Below are positions 1 through 7,396 of a stretch of 29,448 nucleotides of DNA, one piece after another. The DNA lies in assembly GCA_045541875.1 (NCBI GenBank), contig JAZQJX010000050.1, forward strand, positions 1-29,448, read 5' to 3'. Each line of letters starts with the position of its first letter. Positions within the stretch are counted from its first letter, which is position 1. Below the pieces are notes generated by a model. The model had not been told where the DNA came from and did not search any database. It saw only the letters and a program-made list of their open reading frames with translations. The translations under genes and the position numbers were made by a program. The stretch is from RGIG1828 sp045541875. Its GTDB lineage: Bacteria; Bacillota; Clostridia; UMGS1810.

Positions 1-69
1 AAAAAAATTTGCACGGCAATATAATTGTTTTTTACTGTATAGGAACGAAGTTTCCTATACAGTAAAAAA
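1..69. repeat. Left copy of window-terminal inverted repeat with hairpin
   Basis: This stretch matches, as reverse complement, the stretch at 29309-29377 almost base for base. The first 25 bases are identical, and the inner hairpin differs at only a few positions. It contains a long hairpin whose arms read TTTTTTACTGTATAGGAA and TTTCCTATACAGTAAAAAA. A half copy of the same motif (TTTCCTATACAATTAAAAA) sits near 27580. No transposase gene lies between the two copies, so this looks like a dispersed non-coding repeat rather than the ends of a simple transposon. Confidence 0.8.
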
Positions 70-186
70 TATTATCACAAAGAGAAATATTTATCAAGGT
101 TTTGGAAAAAATTGTCATAAATAATTACCCAATTTTTACTCCTGTTCCAAAAAGTCGTTTTTGTCCATCTGTGCGTTAATTTAACA

Positions 187-215
187 TTGACATTTATTTT
201 TTTGTATGGTTAAAT
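187..215 (+). promoter_or_regulatory. Sigma-A-like promoter for the AraC-MATE-beta-helix operon
   Basis: TTGACA at 187-192 is followed after exactly 17 bp by TTAAAT at 210-215. Predicted transcription starts near 222, leaving a 5' leader of about 100 nt before the AraC start at 325. The rest of 70-300 holds no gene I can support. Confidence 0.6.
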
Positions 216-324
216 AACAGATGATGAAACACATATTTGCAAAATCAGACACTGACAAATCAAAGTCGGAAAAAGCAAAAACATACGAACTGTTATTCCA
301 AATTTAACGATGCGGAGAAATGAA

Positions 325-1248
325 ATGAGATATTTTGAATTTGATCTTGGTAAAATTCCGGAAATAACACTGATAGGAAAAGAAGTGATTGAACCGGGAG
401 AATTTCACGTCACAAGAATCGCACCTGAATATATTTTATATGTCATAACCGAGGGCAGACTCAATCTTGAAGAAAACGGTCAGGCACTTTCCCTTAAAAA
501 AGGAGATGTCTACATCTTTAAAAAAGGTGAGTTTCATTGCCCGAAAGGGCAGTCGGAGTGCAGATACTTTTATGTACACTTTGAATCTGAAACATTCAAA
601 GAACTGAATATTGAAGAAAATGAACATCTGAGGATTATAAAGGAAAAAAGAGAAAGAAATCTCACAAGAAGCATCAGAAAGCAAGATTGTCACTCTTCAC
701 TTGTGACTTGCATAAAGCAAAAATACCACATAAAAGATGATGGTTTTTTTGACTATATCACAAAATCTCTTGACAAATGCGTGTCAAACAGCCGTCATTT
801 TGATCCCGAAAGTTATATAGATATATCGTTAGGTGTATCAAAAATTCTTATGAGACTTGAAAAATACGGTCTTTCTGAAGTTGAGGGAAACAACAGTGAC
901 AAAAGAAAATATGCCACTGCAAAAAGAATTGTACGCTATCTTGAAGAAAATCTCACGAAAAATATATGGTCAGGTGATATTGAATCCCATTGCAGTTTAA
1001 ATTATGATTATGCAAACAGAATCTTCAAAAAGATTATGGGCACAAGCATAATGAAATATCACAGCATATTAAGAATTGAGAGAGCAAAAACCATCCTTTC
1101 GGTCACAGACAAATCTATCACCGAAATCACAAGAGAACTTGGAATGAATGATGTATATTATTTCGGAAGAATGTTTAAAAATGTTGAAGGCATAAGCCCC
1201 GGGCGTTACAGACAGATGATAAAGGGAGAGACTGAAAATGCTCTATGA
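325..1248 (+). CDS. AraC/XylS-family transcriptional regulator
   Basis: The 307-residue protein has an N-terminal cupin-type sensor region (about residues 20-95, with the sequence GDVYIFKKGEFH) and a C-terminal AraC DNA-binding domain of two helix-turn-helix units over the last ~100 residues. That domain ends in the family signature ITRELGMND-YYFGRMFKNVEGISPGRYR. I chose the ATG at 325 over the in-frame ATG at 310 because GGAG at 314-317 lies 7 nt before it. The last 11 nt overlap the start of the MATE gene, so the two are translationally coupled. As first gene of the operon it probably senses a small ligand, likely a sugar, and controls its own operon; the ligand is unknown. Confidence 0.88.
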   Translation: MRYFEFDLGKIPEITLIGKEVIEPGEFHVTRIAPEYILYVITEGRLNLEENGQALSLKKGDVYIFKKGEFHCPKGQSECRYFYVHFESETFKELNIEENEHLRIIKEKRERNLTRSIRKQDCHSSLVTCIKQKYHIKDDGFFDYITKSLDKCVSNSRHFDPESYIDISLGVSKILMRLEKYGLSEVEGNNSDKRKYATAKRIVRYLEENLTKNIWSGDIESHCSLNYDYANRIFKKIMGTSIMKYHSILRIERAKTILSVTDKSITEITRELGMNDVYYFGRMFKNVEGISPGRYRQMIKGETENAL

Positions 1249-2581
1249 TAAGTCAGTTTCAAGAATTTGTGAAAACGGAAAAATTGTAGATATGAAGGGT
1301 ATTGTGTTTCCGAGAATTGCAGAAACCCTTTTTGCCCACCTCCTTGGCACGGTGAACACTCTTATGCTCACGGGATATTCCGAAAACGCAGTAAGTGCTG
1401 TGGGAGTTGTGGGTACAGTAATAAATTTTATTCTTATTTTGTCAACCCTGGTGTCATCGGGCATGAGAATTATAATGAGTGTTTCTATCGGCGAAAAAAA
1501 CACCGAAAGAGAAAATCAATCCAAAGGTACGGGAATCTGTCTCGGTTTTTTGTACGGACTTATTATGGCTATCCTTGCGTCATTGTTTTCATCCCCTATT
1601 GTCAAAGTTATGAACCTTTCCGGCGAAATAGGTGATATGGCAAAAGGATATCTTTCCATAAGAGCCTGGGGAACACCTTTTTACGCTGTCAATATTTGTC
1701 TTAATCAGATTCTGATTTGTAAGGGATTGGCAAAAGGAGTTCTTTTTTCGGGGATAGTATCAAATATTTTAAATGTTATTTTGGGATACATCGTATTATA
1801 TTCGGGACTCCCCCTGCCTGTGGAGGGAGTTAACGGTCTGGCGCTGGGTGCGGTCATTTCGCAAATCGGAGCGCTTCTTACTTCTTACTATGTCTGCAGA
1901 AAAAATTCGTGTATTGAAGGCTCACATCTTTCTGTTAATCTTGCAAAGGATATTTTCAGAATCGGGGTTCCCGGTACTATGAATTCAACAGCATATAACA
2001 TTGCTCAGATTATATCTGCAAGTTTCATTGCATCTCTGGGGAGCATTTCCATAAACACCAAAGCCTATGTGTCAAGTCTTGTTGCTTATACATATCTCAT
2101 AAGCCTTTCAATCGGTCAGGCAAACGGAGTTTTAATCGGAATATACAGAGGTAGAGGTGATTTTGACAGCATAAAAAAACTGCACAGGCAGAATATAATT
2201 TTATGCTTACTGTGCAACACCTGTGTGTCCCTTTTAATATTCGTTTTCAGAAAACCTCTCATATCACTTTTCACACAAAATTCCGAAATCATAAAAATGG
2301 CAGGAATAATTTTACTTATTGACATTTTCGTTGAAATACCAAGGTCATTCAACCACACATTTGAAGCATCCATTCTTGCCAACGGAGATACAAAGGCAAC
2401 ATTCTGGATATCTTTTGTTGCCTGCTGGGGATTCAGCGTGCTTTTTGCGTATGTCTTGGGAATAAAACTAAAACTTGGCCTCTATGGAATATGGATTGCT
2501 TTTGTAATGGAAGAAGGGTTCAAAAGCCTTTGCTATGCCATCAGATGGAAAGGTGAAAAATGGAAACATACGAGAATATAA
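1238..2581 (+). CDS. MATE-family multidrug/organic-cation exporter
   Basis: The 447-residue integral membrane protein has about twelve hydrophobic segments in two homologous halves, the length and layout of MATE (MatE, NorM/DinF-like) exporters. These transporters use Na+ or H+ gradients to push organic molecules out through the cytoplasmic membrane. The start lies inside the AraC gene (11-nt overlap), with GGGAG at 1224-1228, 9 nt ahead of the ATG. The next gene follows after 28 nt. Placement between a regulator and a beta-helix carbohydrate-type protein suggests a dedicated solute or metabolite exporter rather than general drug resistance. That is inference from context. Confidence 0.88.
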   Translation: MLYDKSVSRICENGKIVDMKGIVFPRIAETLFAHLLGTVNTLMLTGYSENAVSAVGVVGTVINFILILSTLVSSGMRIIMSVSIGEKNTERENQSKGTGICLGFLYGLIMAILASLFSSPIVKVMNLSGEIGDMAKGYLSIRAWGTPFYAVNICLNQILICKGLAKGVLFSGIVSNILNVILGYIVLYSGLPLPVEGVNGLALGAVISQIGALLTSYYVCRKNSCIEGSHLSVNLAKDIFRIGVPGTMNSTAYNIAQIISASFIASLGSISINTKAYVSSLVAYTYLISLSIGQANGVLIGIYRGRGDFDSIKKLHRQNIILCLLCNTCVSLLIFVFRKPLISLFTQNSEIIKMAGIILLIDIFVEIPRSFNHTFEASILANGDTKATFWISFVACWGFSVLFAYVLGIKLKLGLYGIWIAFVMEEGFKSLCYAIRWKGEKWKHTRI

Positions 2582-2609
2582 ACATTGTTTTGAAAGGAGA
2601 AATTAAAAC

Positions 2610-3815
2610 ATGGACGGATTTATAACAATTGCAGCATCTGACAGTATGGACGATATAAAACTTTGTGCCGATGTTTTGTGCACAGGCGAAAATGATGAAA
2701 TAACAATTCAGAAAGTGATAGACAGATGTATGGATGAGGGGAAAAACATTTTTCTTTTCAACGGTACATATAACATAGACGGATTCCATGATTTTAAAGA
2801 CGGCGGGCCAAAAACATCTCTTTGTTTTCCAAACTCTAAAAGAGAAATCTTTCTTCAGGGGCAAAACCTTTCCTATGGCAAACAAAATTCGGGTGTTGTT
2901 TTATACGTCAGAGCAAAGGCACTTGAAACTGTTGAATCCCCTGTGGATGTGATAAGAACAACCTGGACAGACAGAGGAATCAGCAACGGATCTGCATTGA
3001 GAATCGAAAATATTTCAGTGGGACTTTCCCACAATCAGAAAAGTGTGAGATGCATAGACCTCAGACGATGTGACAGACCGGAGATGAAAAATATCAGACT
3101 TACTGCCTTTGTGGATATGGATGCAGGACTTGGGAATCCACCCCCCATTGCAAAAGAGGGATGCATAGGTCTCACAATGACAGATGGAAGCAATGCTTGT
3201 TTTTCAAACTATACAAATGTTTATGCCACGGGGTTTTATGAGGGGATTCAAATTGGCGGAGAACACGTTGTTATGATAAACTGCGGGGCAATTATGTGCT
3301 TTTGGGGACACACCTTCGGAAACTATTCCATAAATTGCGGTGCAAATCACCCCATAACAATGATAAATTGTATGGATGAGAGAAATATGCATCTTCCGCT
3401 TTTCAATGCCTGCGGAGATTCTGATTGGAACGGAAACAGAATGCAGGGCGGTCAGGAAGTTACGATGATAAGTTTTAACATTGAAAGAATTGCATCTCAA
3501 AGCCCGGGTGGAAAACTTGGCGACCTTATGAGGGAGGTTTATCCGGGAACATGGAGAGGAAGCATTGATTTTACCGCACAACCTGATTGGTGCCATCTCA
3601 ACGAGGAAAATTTTCAAATATGGGAAAATGACGGATCGGGTGTGGGAATCAGAACAAGAAACAACTGTCACAAGGAAATGGCAACAACCAAAGAAAGGCT
3701 TTTCTATTATCCGTCATACGGTCAGAAGATTTTTGATACTGACCTTGGAAAAATGCTCATATGCACAGATCCCGAAAAGAGAAAATGGGTAGATTTTATG
3801 GGTAATGAGGTTTGA
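2610..3815 (+). CDS. Right-handed parallel beta-helix (pectate-lyase-like) protein
   Basis: The 401-residue protein begins with the entry motif of pectate-lyase-superfamily beta-helices (GENDEITIQKVIDRCMDEGKN, then a GTYNID turn). It continues through repeated short strands with Asn/Gly turns (NISVG, NIRLT, NYTNVYATG, MINCGAIMCFWG, MINCMDERN). The last ~35 residues (DTDLGKMLICTDPEKRKW) resemble the C-terminal tag found on many phage-tail and polysaccharide-binding beta-helix proteins. No signal peptide or membrane segment is visible, which is unusual for a polysaccharide lyase and suggests cytoplasmic action on an imported oligosaccharide, or non-classical export. AAAGGAG precedes the ATG by about 10 nt. 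The stop codon lies inside a fragment of a dispersed repeat (3811-3826). The catalytic activity cannot be named from sequence alone. Confidence 0.7.
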   Translation: MDGFITIAASDSMDDIKLCADVLCTGENDEITIQKVIDRCMDEGKNIFLFNGTYNIDGFHDFKDGGPKTSLCFPNSKREIFLQGQNLSYGKQNSGVVLYVRAKALETVESPVDVIRTTWTDRGISNGSALRIENISVGLSHNQKSVRCIDLRRCDRPEMKNIRLTAFVDMDAGLGNPPPIAKEGCIGLTMTDGSNACFSNYTNVYATGFYEGIQIGGEHVVMINCGAIMCFWGHTFGNYSINCGANHPITMINCMDERNMHLPLFNACGDSDWNGNRMQGGQEVTMISFNIERIASQSPGGKLGDLMREVYPGTWRGSIDFTAQPDWCHLNEENFQIWENDGSGVGIRTRNNCHKEMATTKERLFYYPSYGQKIFDTDLGKMLICTDPEKRKWVDFMGNEV

Positions 3816-3826
3816 CAATTCTAAAT
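3811..3826 (+). repeat. Fragment of the 9.63/20.35-kb dispersed repeat
   Basis: TTTGACAATTCTAAAT matches, with one change, the end of the repeats at 9626-9706 and 20353-20453 (TTTGACAATTCTGAA). The TGA within it is the stop codon of the beta-helix gene, so the original C-terminus may have been altered by this repeat. Confidence 0.5.
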
Positions 3827-3878
3827 TACACGGCGGTCTGAAAATATGTGATGGTACTCAGCAATTTACAAACAACAA

Positions 3879-3920
3879 AAAGGTGCCGGCTCGTGAAACT
3901 AATGAGTCTGCACCTTTATT
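3879..3920. terminator. Bidirectional rho-independent terminator
   Basis: AAAGGTGC at 3879-3886 pairs with GCACCTTT at 3910-3917, and the stem continues inward as GGCTC with GAGTC (one G-T pair). T-rich DNA follows on the + strand. It lies between the converging beta-helix operon (+) and the polymerase/YolD operon (-), and overlaps the last codon of YolD. Confidence 0.75.
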
Positions 3921-4320
3921 TTATGATTTTTATATCAAGTATTTCTTCTATTGGAACAATTCTTTTATCTTTCAATATGAGTTCTTTTTCAAATTCTTTT
4001 ATTTTTACTGCCTGTCCGCCGATTGTCACACACATTCCGCCCTCTTTTTTGTCGTCGGGAATGAAGTATGTCAAAACAATCTTTGGCTCTTCGGAAATAT
4101 TTTGAAGAATTTCAAGAAGAGTATTGTTTATTTTTTCAATTTCATATTCATCTATGTCGGGTTTTTTGTCTGTGAGCCTTGCCGTTTCCTCAATTGCCTC
4201 ATCGTGACCTTTGAGTGCCGCAAATGATCCGAACTGTGCCGCCCTGTCACGAAGTGACATATGTTTTTTCCTTGTGGATTTTTTGTAGGGAAGATTTATG
4301 ATATCTTCATAATTATCCAT
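3916..4320 (-). CDS. YolD-like family protein
   Basis: This 134-residue protein matches the YolD-like family, small Firmicute proteins almost always encoded beside a UmuC/DinB-type polymerase. The recognisable part is the N-terminal block (SLRDRAAQFGSFAALKGHDEAI), followed by a C-terminal domain with a VTIGGQAVKIKEFEKEL stretch. Its ATG overlaps the polymerase stop codon by one base (TAATG), so it is translated by coupling. Its role in DNA damage tolerance is inferred from this partnership; no enzymatic motif is visible. Confidence 0.9.
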   Translation of the reverse strand: MDNYEDIINLPYKKSTRKKHMSLRDRAAQFGSFAALKGHDEAIEETARLTDKKPDIDEYEIEKINNTLLEILQNISEEPKIVLTYFIPDDKKEGGMCVTIGGQAVKIKEFEKELILKDKRIVPIEEILDIKIIK

Positions 4321-5822
4321 TATGCCTTATGTCCTCCAATCTGGGAATTCCTGTCCTTTGTTGTTGCACCGTCTTTCAGATTAAAACCTTTTAAAATAGC
4401 ATTTTTCCCGAAACGTTCCTGAAGTTCAACAGTTGCCTTTAAAATCTTCCGTTCTTTTTCAAGAGCGGTTTTTCTTTTTTTGTCCTCTTTTTCTTTTTTA
4501 TCATAGTCAGTGAAAAAGTCCAGTTGAACATAGGATTCCTTTTCTTTTTTATCCTTTTCTTCTATAATGTGGTTTGCACATAAATTGAGTCTTCTCACCG
4601 TCAGATTTCTTTGAACTGTACGGTCAAAAATTGAAAGAGCAGCATCTTGCAGAAGATAGGAAGACGAAGTATGCTCCGAAAGATTCTCAGTTCCGTGGGC
4701 GTGTTTGGGAACACTTCTTCCATAGAAATCCTGTACAACTTCTCCGCCGTAGGAACTACCCTTTTCAAGATTTTCGATGTCATAGCCGACGGTCAGCACA
4801 ATCTGGTCTGTCAAAAGTCCTTTTCTCACTAAATCAAGGCTTAAAAGATGAGTCATTTCCTGAACTATCAGTCTTGCTTTTTCAAAATCATAAGGACAAT
4901 GAAGCACCTGCCCCGAACTGATGCTTTTGTTTTCGGGCTTATAGGAGCGTATGTCGTCTATGGTGCAAGGTTCATATCCCCATGCATGGTCAATGATGAG
5001 TTCTGCATTAATTCCAAAGAGTTTATAGAGTTTATCTTCACCCTGAGGGAAAAGAGAAATTCTTGCAATATCCCCCATGGTGTAGATTCCGTTTGACTCA
5101 AGTTTTTTTGAAATGCCTTTTCCGATTCTCCAAAAATCTGTGAGGGGTCTGTGGGTCCAGAGTTCTTTTCTGTAAGACATTTCGTCAAGAGATGCAATTC
5201 TCACTCCGTTTTCATCAGGTTTCATTTTTTTTGCAACAATATCCATTGCAATTTTTGCAAGATACATATTTGTGCCGATTCCCGCAGTTGCGGTAATTCC
5301 TGTCTCTTTCAGAACATCTCTTATAATTTTCATCGCAAGTTCCTTTGGCGTCAGTTTGTAGGTCGAAAGATAGGAAGTGATGTCTATGAACACTTCGTCA
5401 ATGGAATAGACGTGGATATCTTCGGGAGCAATATATTTTAAGTATATGTCATATATCTTTGTGCTGTATGCCATATAATATGCCATCCTCGGCGGTGCAA
5501 CAATATAGTCAAGTTCAAGATTCAAATTTTTGCAAAGTTCATTTGCGTTATATGATTTTCCCGAAAACTGTCTGCCTCTAATAACATGGCGTCTTTGCCT
5601 GTTTACGTCTCTCACTTTCTGCACAACTTCAAAAAGCCTTGACCGTCCCGAAAGTCCGTAGGCTTTAAGACTTGGGGTGACAGCAAGGCATATGGTTTTT
5701 TCTGTTCTTGATTCATCTGCCACAACCAAATTTGTGCACAGAGGATCAAGCCCCCGTTCAACACATTCGACGGAGGCAAAAAAAGATTTTAAATCAATAC
5801 AAAGATAAGTTTTATTGTTCAT
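4320..5822 (-). CDS. Y-family DNA polymerase (UmuC/DinB-like, translesion synthesis)
   Basis: The 500-residue protein carries the Y-family catalytic core. Motif I is IDLKSFFASVE with Asp10, and motif III is YSIDEVFID with Asp142 and Glu143, which together bind the two catalytic metal ions. A helix-hairpin-helix region (about 230-270) and the little-finger domain (about 290-400) follow. The Lys/Glu-rich tail (about 420-470) is probably flexible. This longer form paired with YolD is the one common in Clostridia and on their mobile elements. No canonical LexA box (GAAC-N4-GTTC) was found upstream; instead a hairpin-repeat array begins within about 15 bp of the start. The Shine-Dalgarno site is weak. 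Confidence 0.93.
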   Translation of the reverse strand: MNNKTYLCIDLKSFFASVECVERGLDPLCTNLVVADESRTEKTICLAVTPSLKAYGLSGRSRLFEVVQKVRDVNRQRRHVIRGRQFSGKSYNANELCKNLNLELDYIVAPPRMAYYMAYSTKIYDIYLKYIAPEDIHVYSIDEVFIDITSYLSTYKLTPKELAMKIIRDVLKETGITATAGIGTNMYLAKIAMDIVAKKMKPDENGVRIASLDEMSYRKELWTHRPLTDFWRIGKGISKKLESNGIYTMGDIARISLFPQGEDKLYKLFGINAELIIDHAWGYEPCTIDDIRSYKPENKSISSGQVLHCPYDFEKARLIVQEMTHLLSLDLVRKGLLTDQIVLTVGYDIENLEKGSSYGGEVVQDFYGRSVPKHAHGTENLSEHTSSSYLLQDAALSIFDRTVQRNLTVRRLNLCANHIIEEKDKKEKESYVQLDFFTDYDKKEKEDKKRKTALEKERKILKATVELQERFGKNAILKGFNLKDGATTKDRNSQIGGHKA

Positions 5823-5835
5823 AAAAACACCGGAT

Positions 5836-5941
5836 GGTACGCTGCGCGTAAATGATATAATCTTTCAGATTAATGATGTTACACTTCGTGTAAATGAATT
5901 GACGGCTTTGCCATCATGAATTGTTTGCTCTGCAAACATTA
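5836..5941. repeat. Mini-hairpin repeat array 1
   Basis: This is a run of small hairpins joined by AATGA/ATGAAT-type linkers: TACGC-tgc-GCGTA, TAATC-tttca-GATTA, TTACAC-ttc-GTGTAA, GACGGC-ttt-GCCATC and GTTTGC-tct-GCAAAC. Stem sequences differ from unit to unit while loops stay at 3-5 bases. The same architecture recurs at 9839-10111 and 16920-17151. It sits directly upstream of the polymerase gene. Confidence 0.7.
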
Positions 5942-6145
5942 TGGCACACTTAAATCAAATGTGGCACAATGCTGTGGTGCAAGAAAAATCCGCCTATTTT
6001 CTTTTGCGAAAGCAAAGGGAGAAAAAACAGAGGAAAAGCGAATAGGAGCAATAGCGACATTATGAGCGACTCTGTTTTTTATCAGTTTGCCGAAAAAGAA
6101 AATCAAGCGGAAAGGGGATTGAAAGGGGATTCCCCTTTCAAAAAA
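5942..6145. other. Non-coding repeat-like DNA between polymerase and DUF1292 genes
   Basis: No gene is supported here. The stretch holds an imperfect purine/pyrimidine-rich hairpin around TTTGC-gaa-AGCAAA (about 5985-6050), a repeated phrase (ATAGCGACATTATGAGCGAC, 6051-6070) and, next to the DUF1292 stop, a 9-bp hairpin GAAAGGGGA/TCCCCTTTC (about 6120-6140). That hairpin may end DUF1292 transcription, although no U-run follows it. Confidence 0.4.
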
Positions 6146-6427
6146 TTAATTGTTCTCCACCCATGCATCAAAAGCGTCTGCCGCCATTTCATACTCGTCA
6201 TCGTCCTCGATGTTTTCCATAACGGAGCCACCATCTTCTGTTTCGATGTAGCGGTAGATTAAAACTTCGGGTTCTTCCTCTTCTTCCTGGTCAACGGGGA
6301 TTAAGGCAATATACTCTTTTCCCTCTGCTTCATAGATGCAGACAACTCCGCATTCTAATGTTTCATCATTGTCAAAGGTAAGTTCAACTGTTAAAACTTC
6401 ATCATTTTGATTCATATTTTCACTCAT
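6146..6427 (-). CDS. DUF1292 family acidic protein
   Basis: This 93-residue, strongly acidic protein matches the DUF1292 (YrzB-like) family of Firmicutes. It has an N-terminal beta-rich half (VLTVELTFDNDETLECGVVCIYEAEGKEYIAL) and an acidic stretch (QEEEEEPEV) before a second block with YRY. Family members often lie near Holliday-junction resolvase or tRNA-modification genes, but that context is absent here. Function is unknown. The start is secure: AAAGGAGA lies 8 nt upstream, and the gene has its own promoter at 6462-6490. Confidence 0.9.
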   Translation of the reverse strand: MSENMNQNDEVLTVELTFDNDETLECGVVCIYEAEGKEYIALIPVDQEEEEEPEVLIYRYIETEDGGSVMENIEDDDEYEMAADAFDAWVENN

Positions 6428-6461
6428 GGTTATTATCTCCTTTAAAAGTAGTATTTTCTAT

Positions 6462-6490
6462 ATTATAACAAATATATTCATTCATTGCAA
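6462..6490 (-). promoter_or_regulatory. Promoter of the DUF1292 gene
   Basis: On the minus strand, TTGCAA (6485-6490) and TATAAT (6462-6467) are separated by 17 bp. The -35 element overlaps the end of the upstream AraC gene. Confidence 0.7.
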
Positions 6491-7270
6491 CTGATTATTT
6501 TTCTTTGCATATTCCGACGGACAAAGCCCTGTTGATTTTTTAAACTCTCTTGAAAAAACCGAAAGGTCATTATAACCTGACAAAAAAGCAGACTCGGTGG
6601 CGGTATACATTCCCGATTCAAGAAGTTCTTTTGCCCTGGTAATTTTAAGGGTGTTTATGTAGGTAATGGGAGATACGCCGTACAAGATCTTAAAAATCTT
6701 TCTGAAATACTCAGGAGATATCCGACACATTTTTGAAAGGTCAGATATGCTGAGAGGATTGGAACAATAGTTTTTATGAATATAATCCACGGCATCTCCA
6801 ATGAGATCGACCTTGCTTTTTGGAAGATAGTCAAGATGAAATTCTTTTTGCATTGTGTATATCAAAGAAAAAAGTTCCGACTTGCATCTTGCCATATATC
6901 CGCTTTTTTTGTACTCCCAGACATTTTTCATACGCTGAAAACTCTCCATAACGGCACCGGGATTTTTCATAGCTTTTGAAAAGGGCAAAAAATCTACTTC
7001 CGATGAAAGTTCAAAATTTACGGCTCTGCACTTTCCGGGGACTATTGTTGAAACTCTGTAGGTTGAACCCTTTGGAAGATATATAACTTCCCCACTCCCT
7101 GCAACTATTTTTGTACCGTCAGAAAAAATGTATTCACTTTTTCCATCGGCAAAAAATGCAAGTCCGTGATTTTTCCTGTTTTTATGAACGGCTTCACCGT
7201 CGCCGCCATCCATATGATATACAAATACAATTTTTTTGATATCAAAATCATAATCCATGAATTTTTTCAT
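6482..7270 (-). CDS. AraC-family regulator, probable regulator of the glycyl-radical enzyme cluster
   Basis: The 262-residue protein has an N-terminal cupin-like region (about 20-95, with SGEVIYLPKGSTYRV) and a C-terminal AraC DNA-binding domain. The first helix-turn-helix is around SISDLSKMCRISPEYFRKIFK, and the second ends in GYNDLSVFSREFKKSTGLCPSEYAK. I prefer the ATG at 7270 over the GTG at 7279, because the AAGGGGT site is 6-8 nt from the ATG and would collide with the GTG. It is divergent from the glycyl-radical enzyme gene across 126 bp and has a good promoter of its own, while the enzyme gene lacks an evident -10/-35 pair. This suggests an activator responding to the cluster's substrate (inference). 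Confidence 0.88.
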   Translation of the reverse strand: MKKFMDYDFDIKKIVFVYHMDGGDGEAVHKNRKNHGLAFFADGKSEYIFSDGTKIVAGSGEVIYLPKGSTYRVSTIVPGKCRAVNFELSSEVDFLPFSKAMKNPGAVMESFQRMKNVWEYKKSGYMARCKSELFSLIYTMQKEFHLDYLPKSKVDLIGDAVDYIHKNYCSNPLSISDLSKMCRISPEYFRKIFKILYGVSPITYINTLKITRAKELLESGMYTATESAFLSGYNDLSVFSREFKKSTGLCPSEYAKKNNQLQ

Positions 7271-7293
7271 ATTTGTCACCCCTTTTGCGGATT

Positions 7294-7322
7294 ATTATAC
7301 CTTTTTGTTTTGAAATAGTCAA
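7294..7322 (-). promoter_or_regulatory. Promoter of the AraC gene divergent from the GRE
   Basis: TTGACT (7317-7322) and TATAAT (7294-7299) lie 17 bp apart on the minus strand. On the plus strand of the same intergenic region no convincing promoter pair is seen for the GRE, consistent with activator dependence. Confidence 0.65.
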
Positions 7323-7396
7323 GTGATTTGTTTTTGTCATTCACAAAACATGCACAGTTTGATATATTTAAGAAAAAAAGATAAGGAGCGAGCAGT

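Noticed and set aside
5823..5960. LexA operator upstream of the Y-family polymerase
   Set aside because: No GAAC-N4-GTTC or close variant was found by reading both strands.
5969..6262. Plus-strand 97-codon frame
   Set aside because: It overlaps repeat-like DNA and runs antisense into the well-supported DUF1292 gene.
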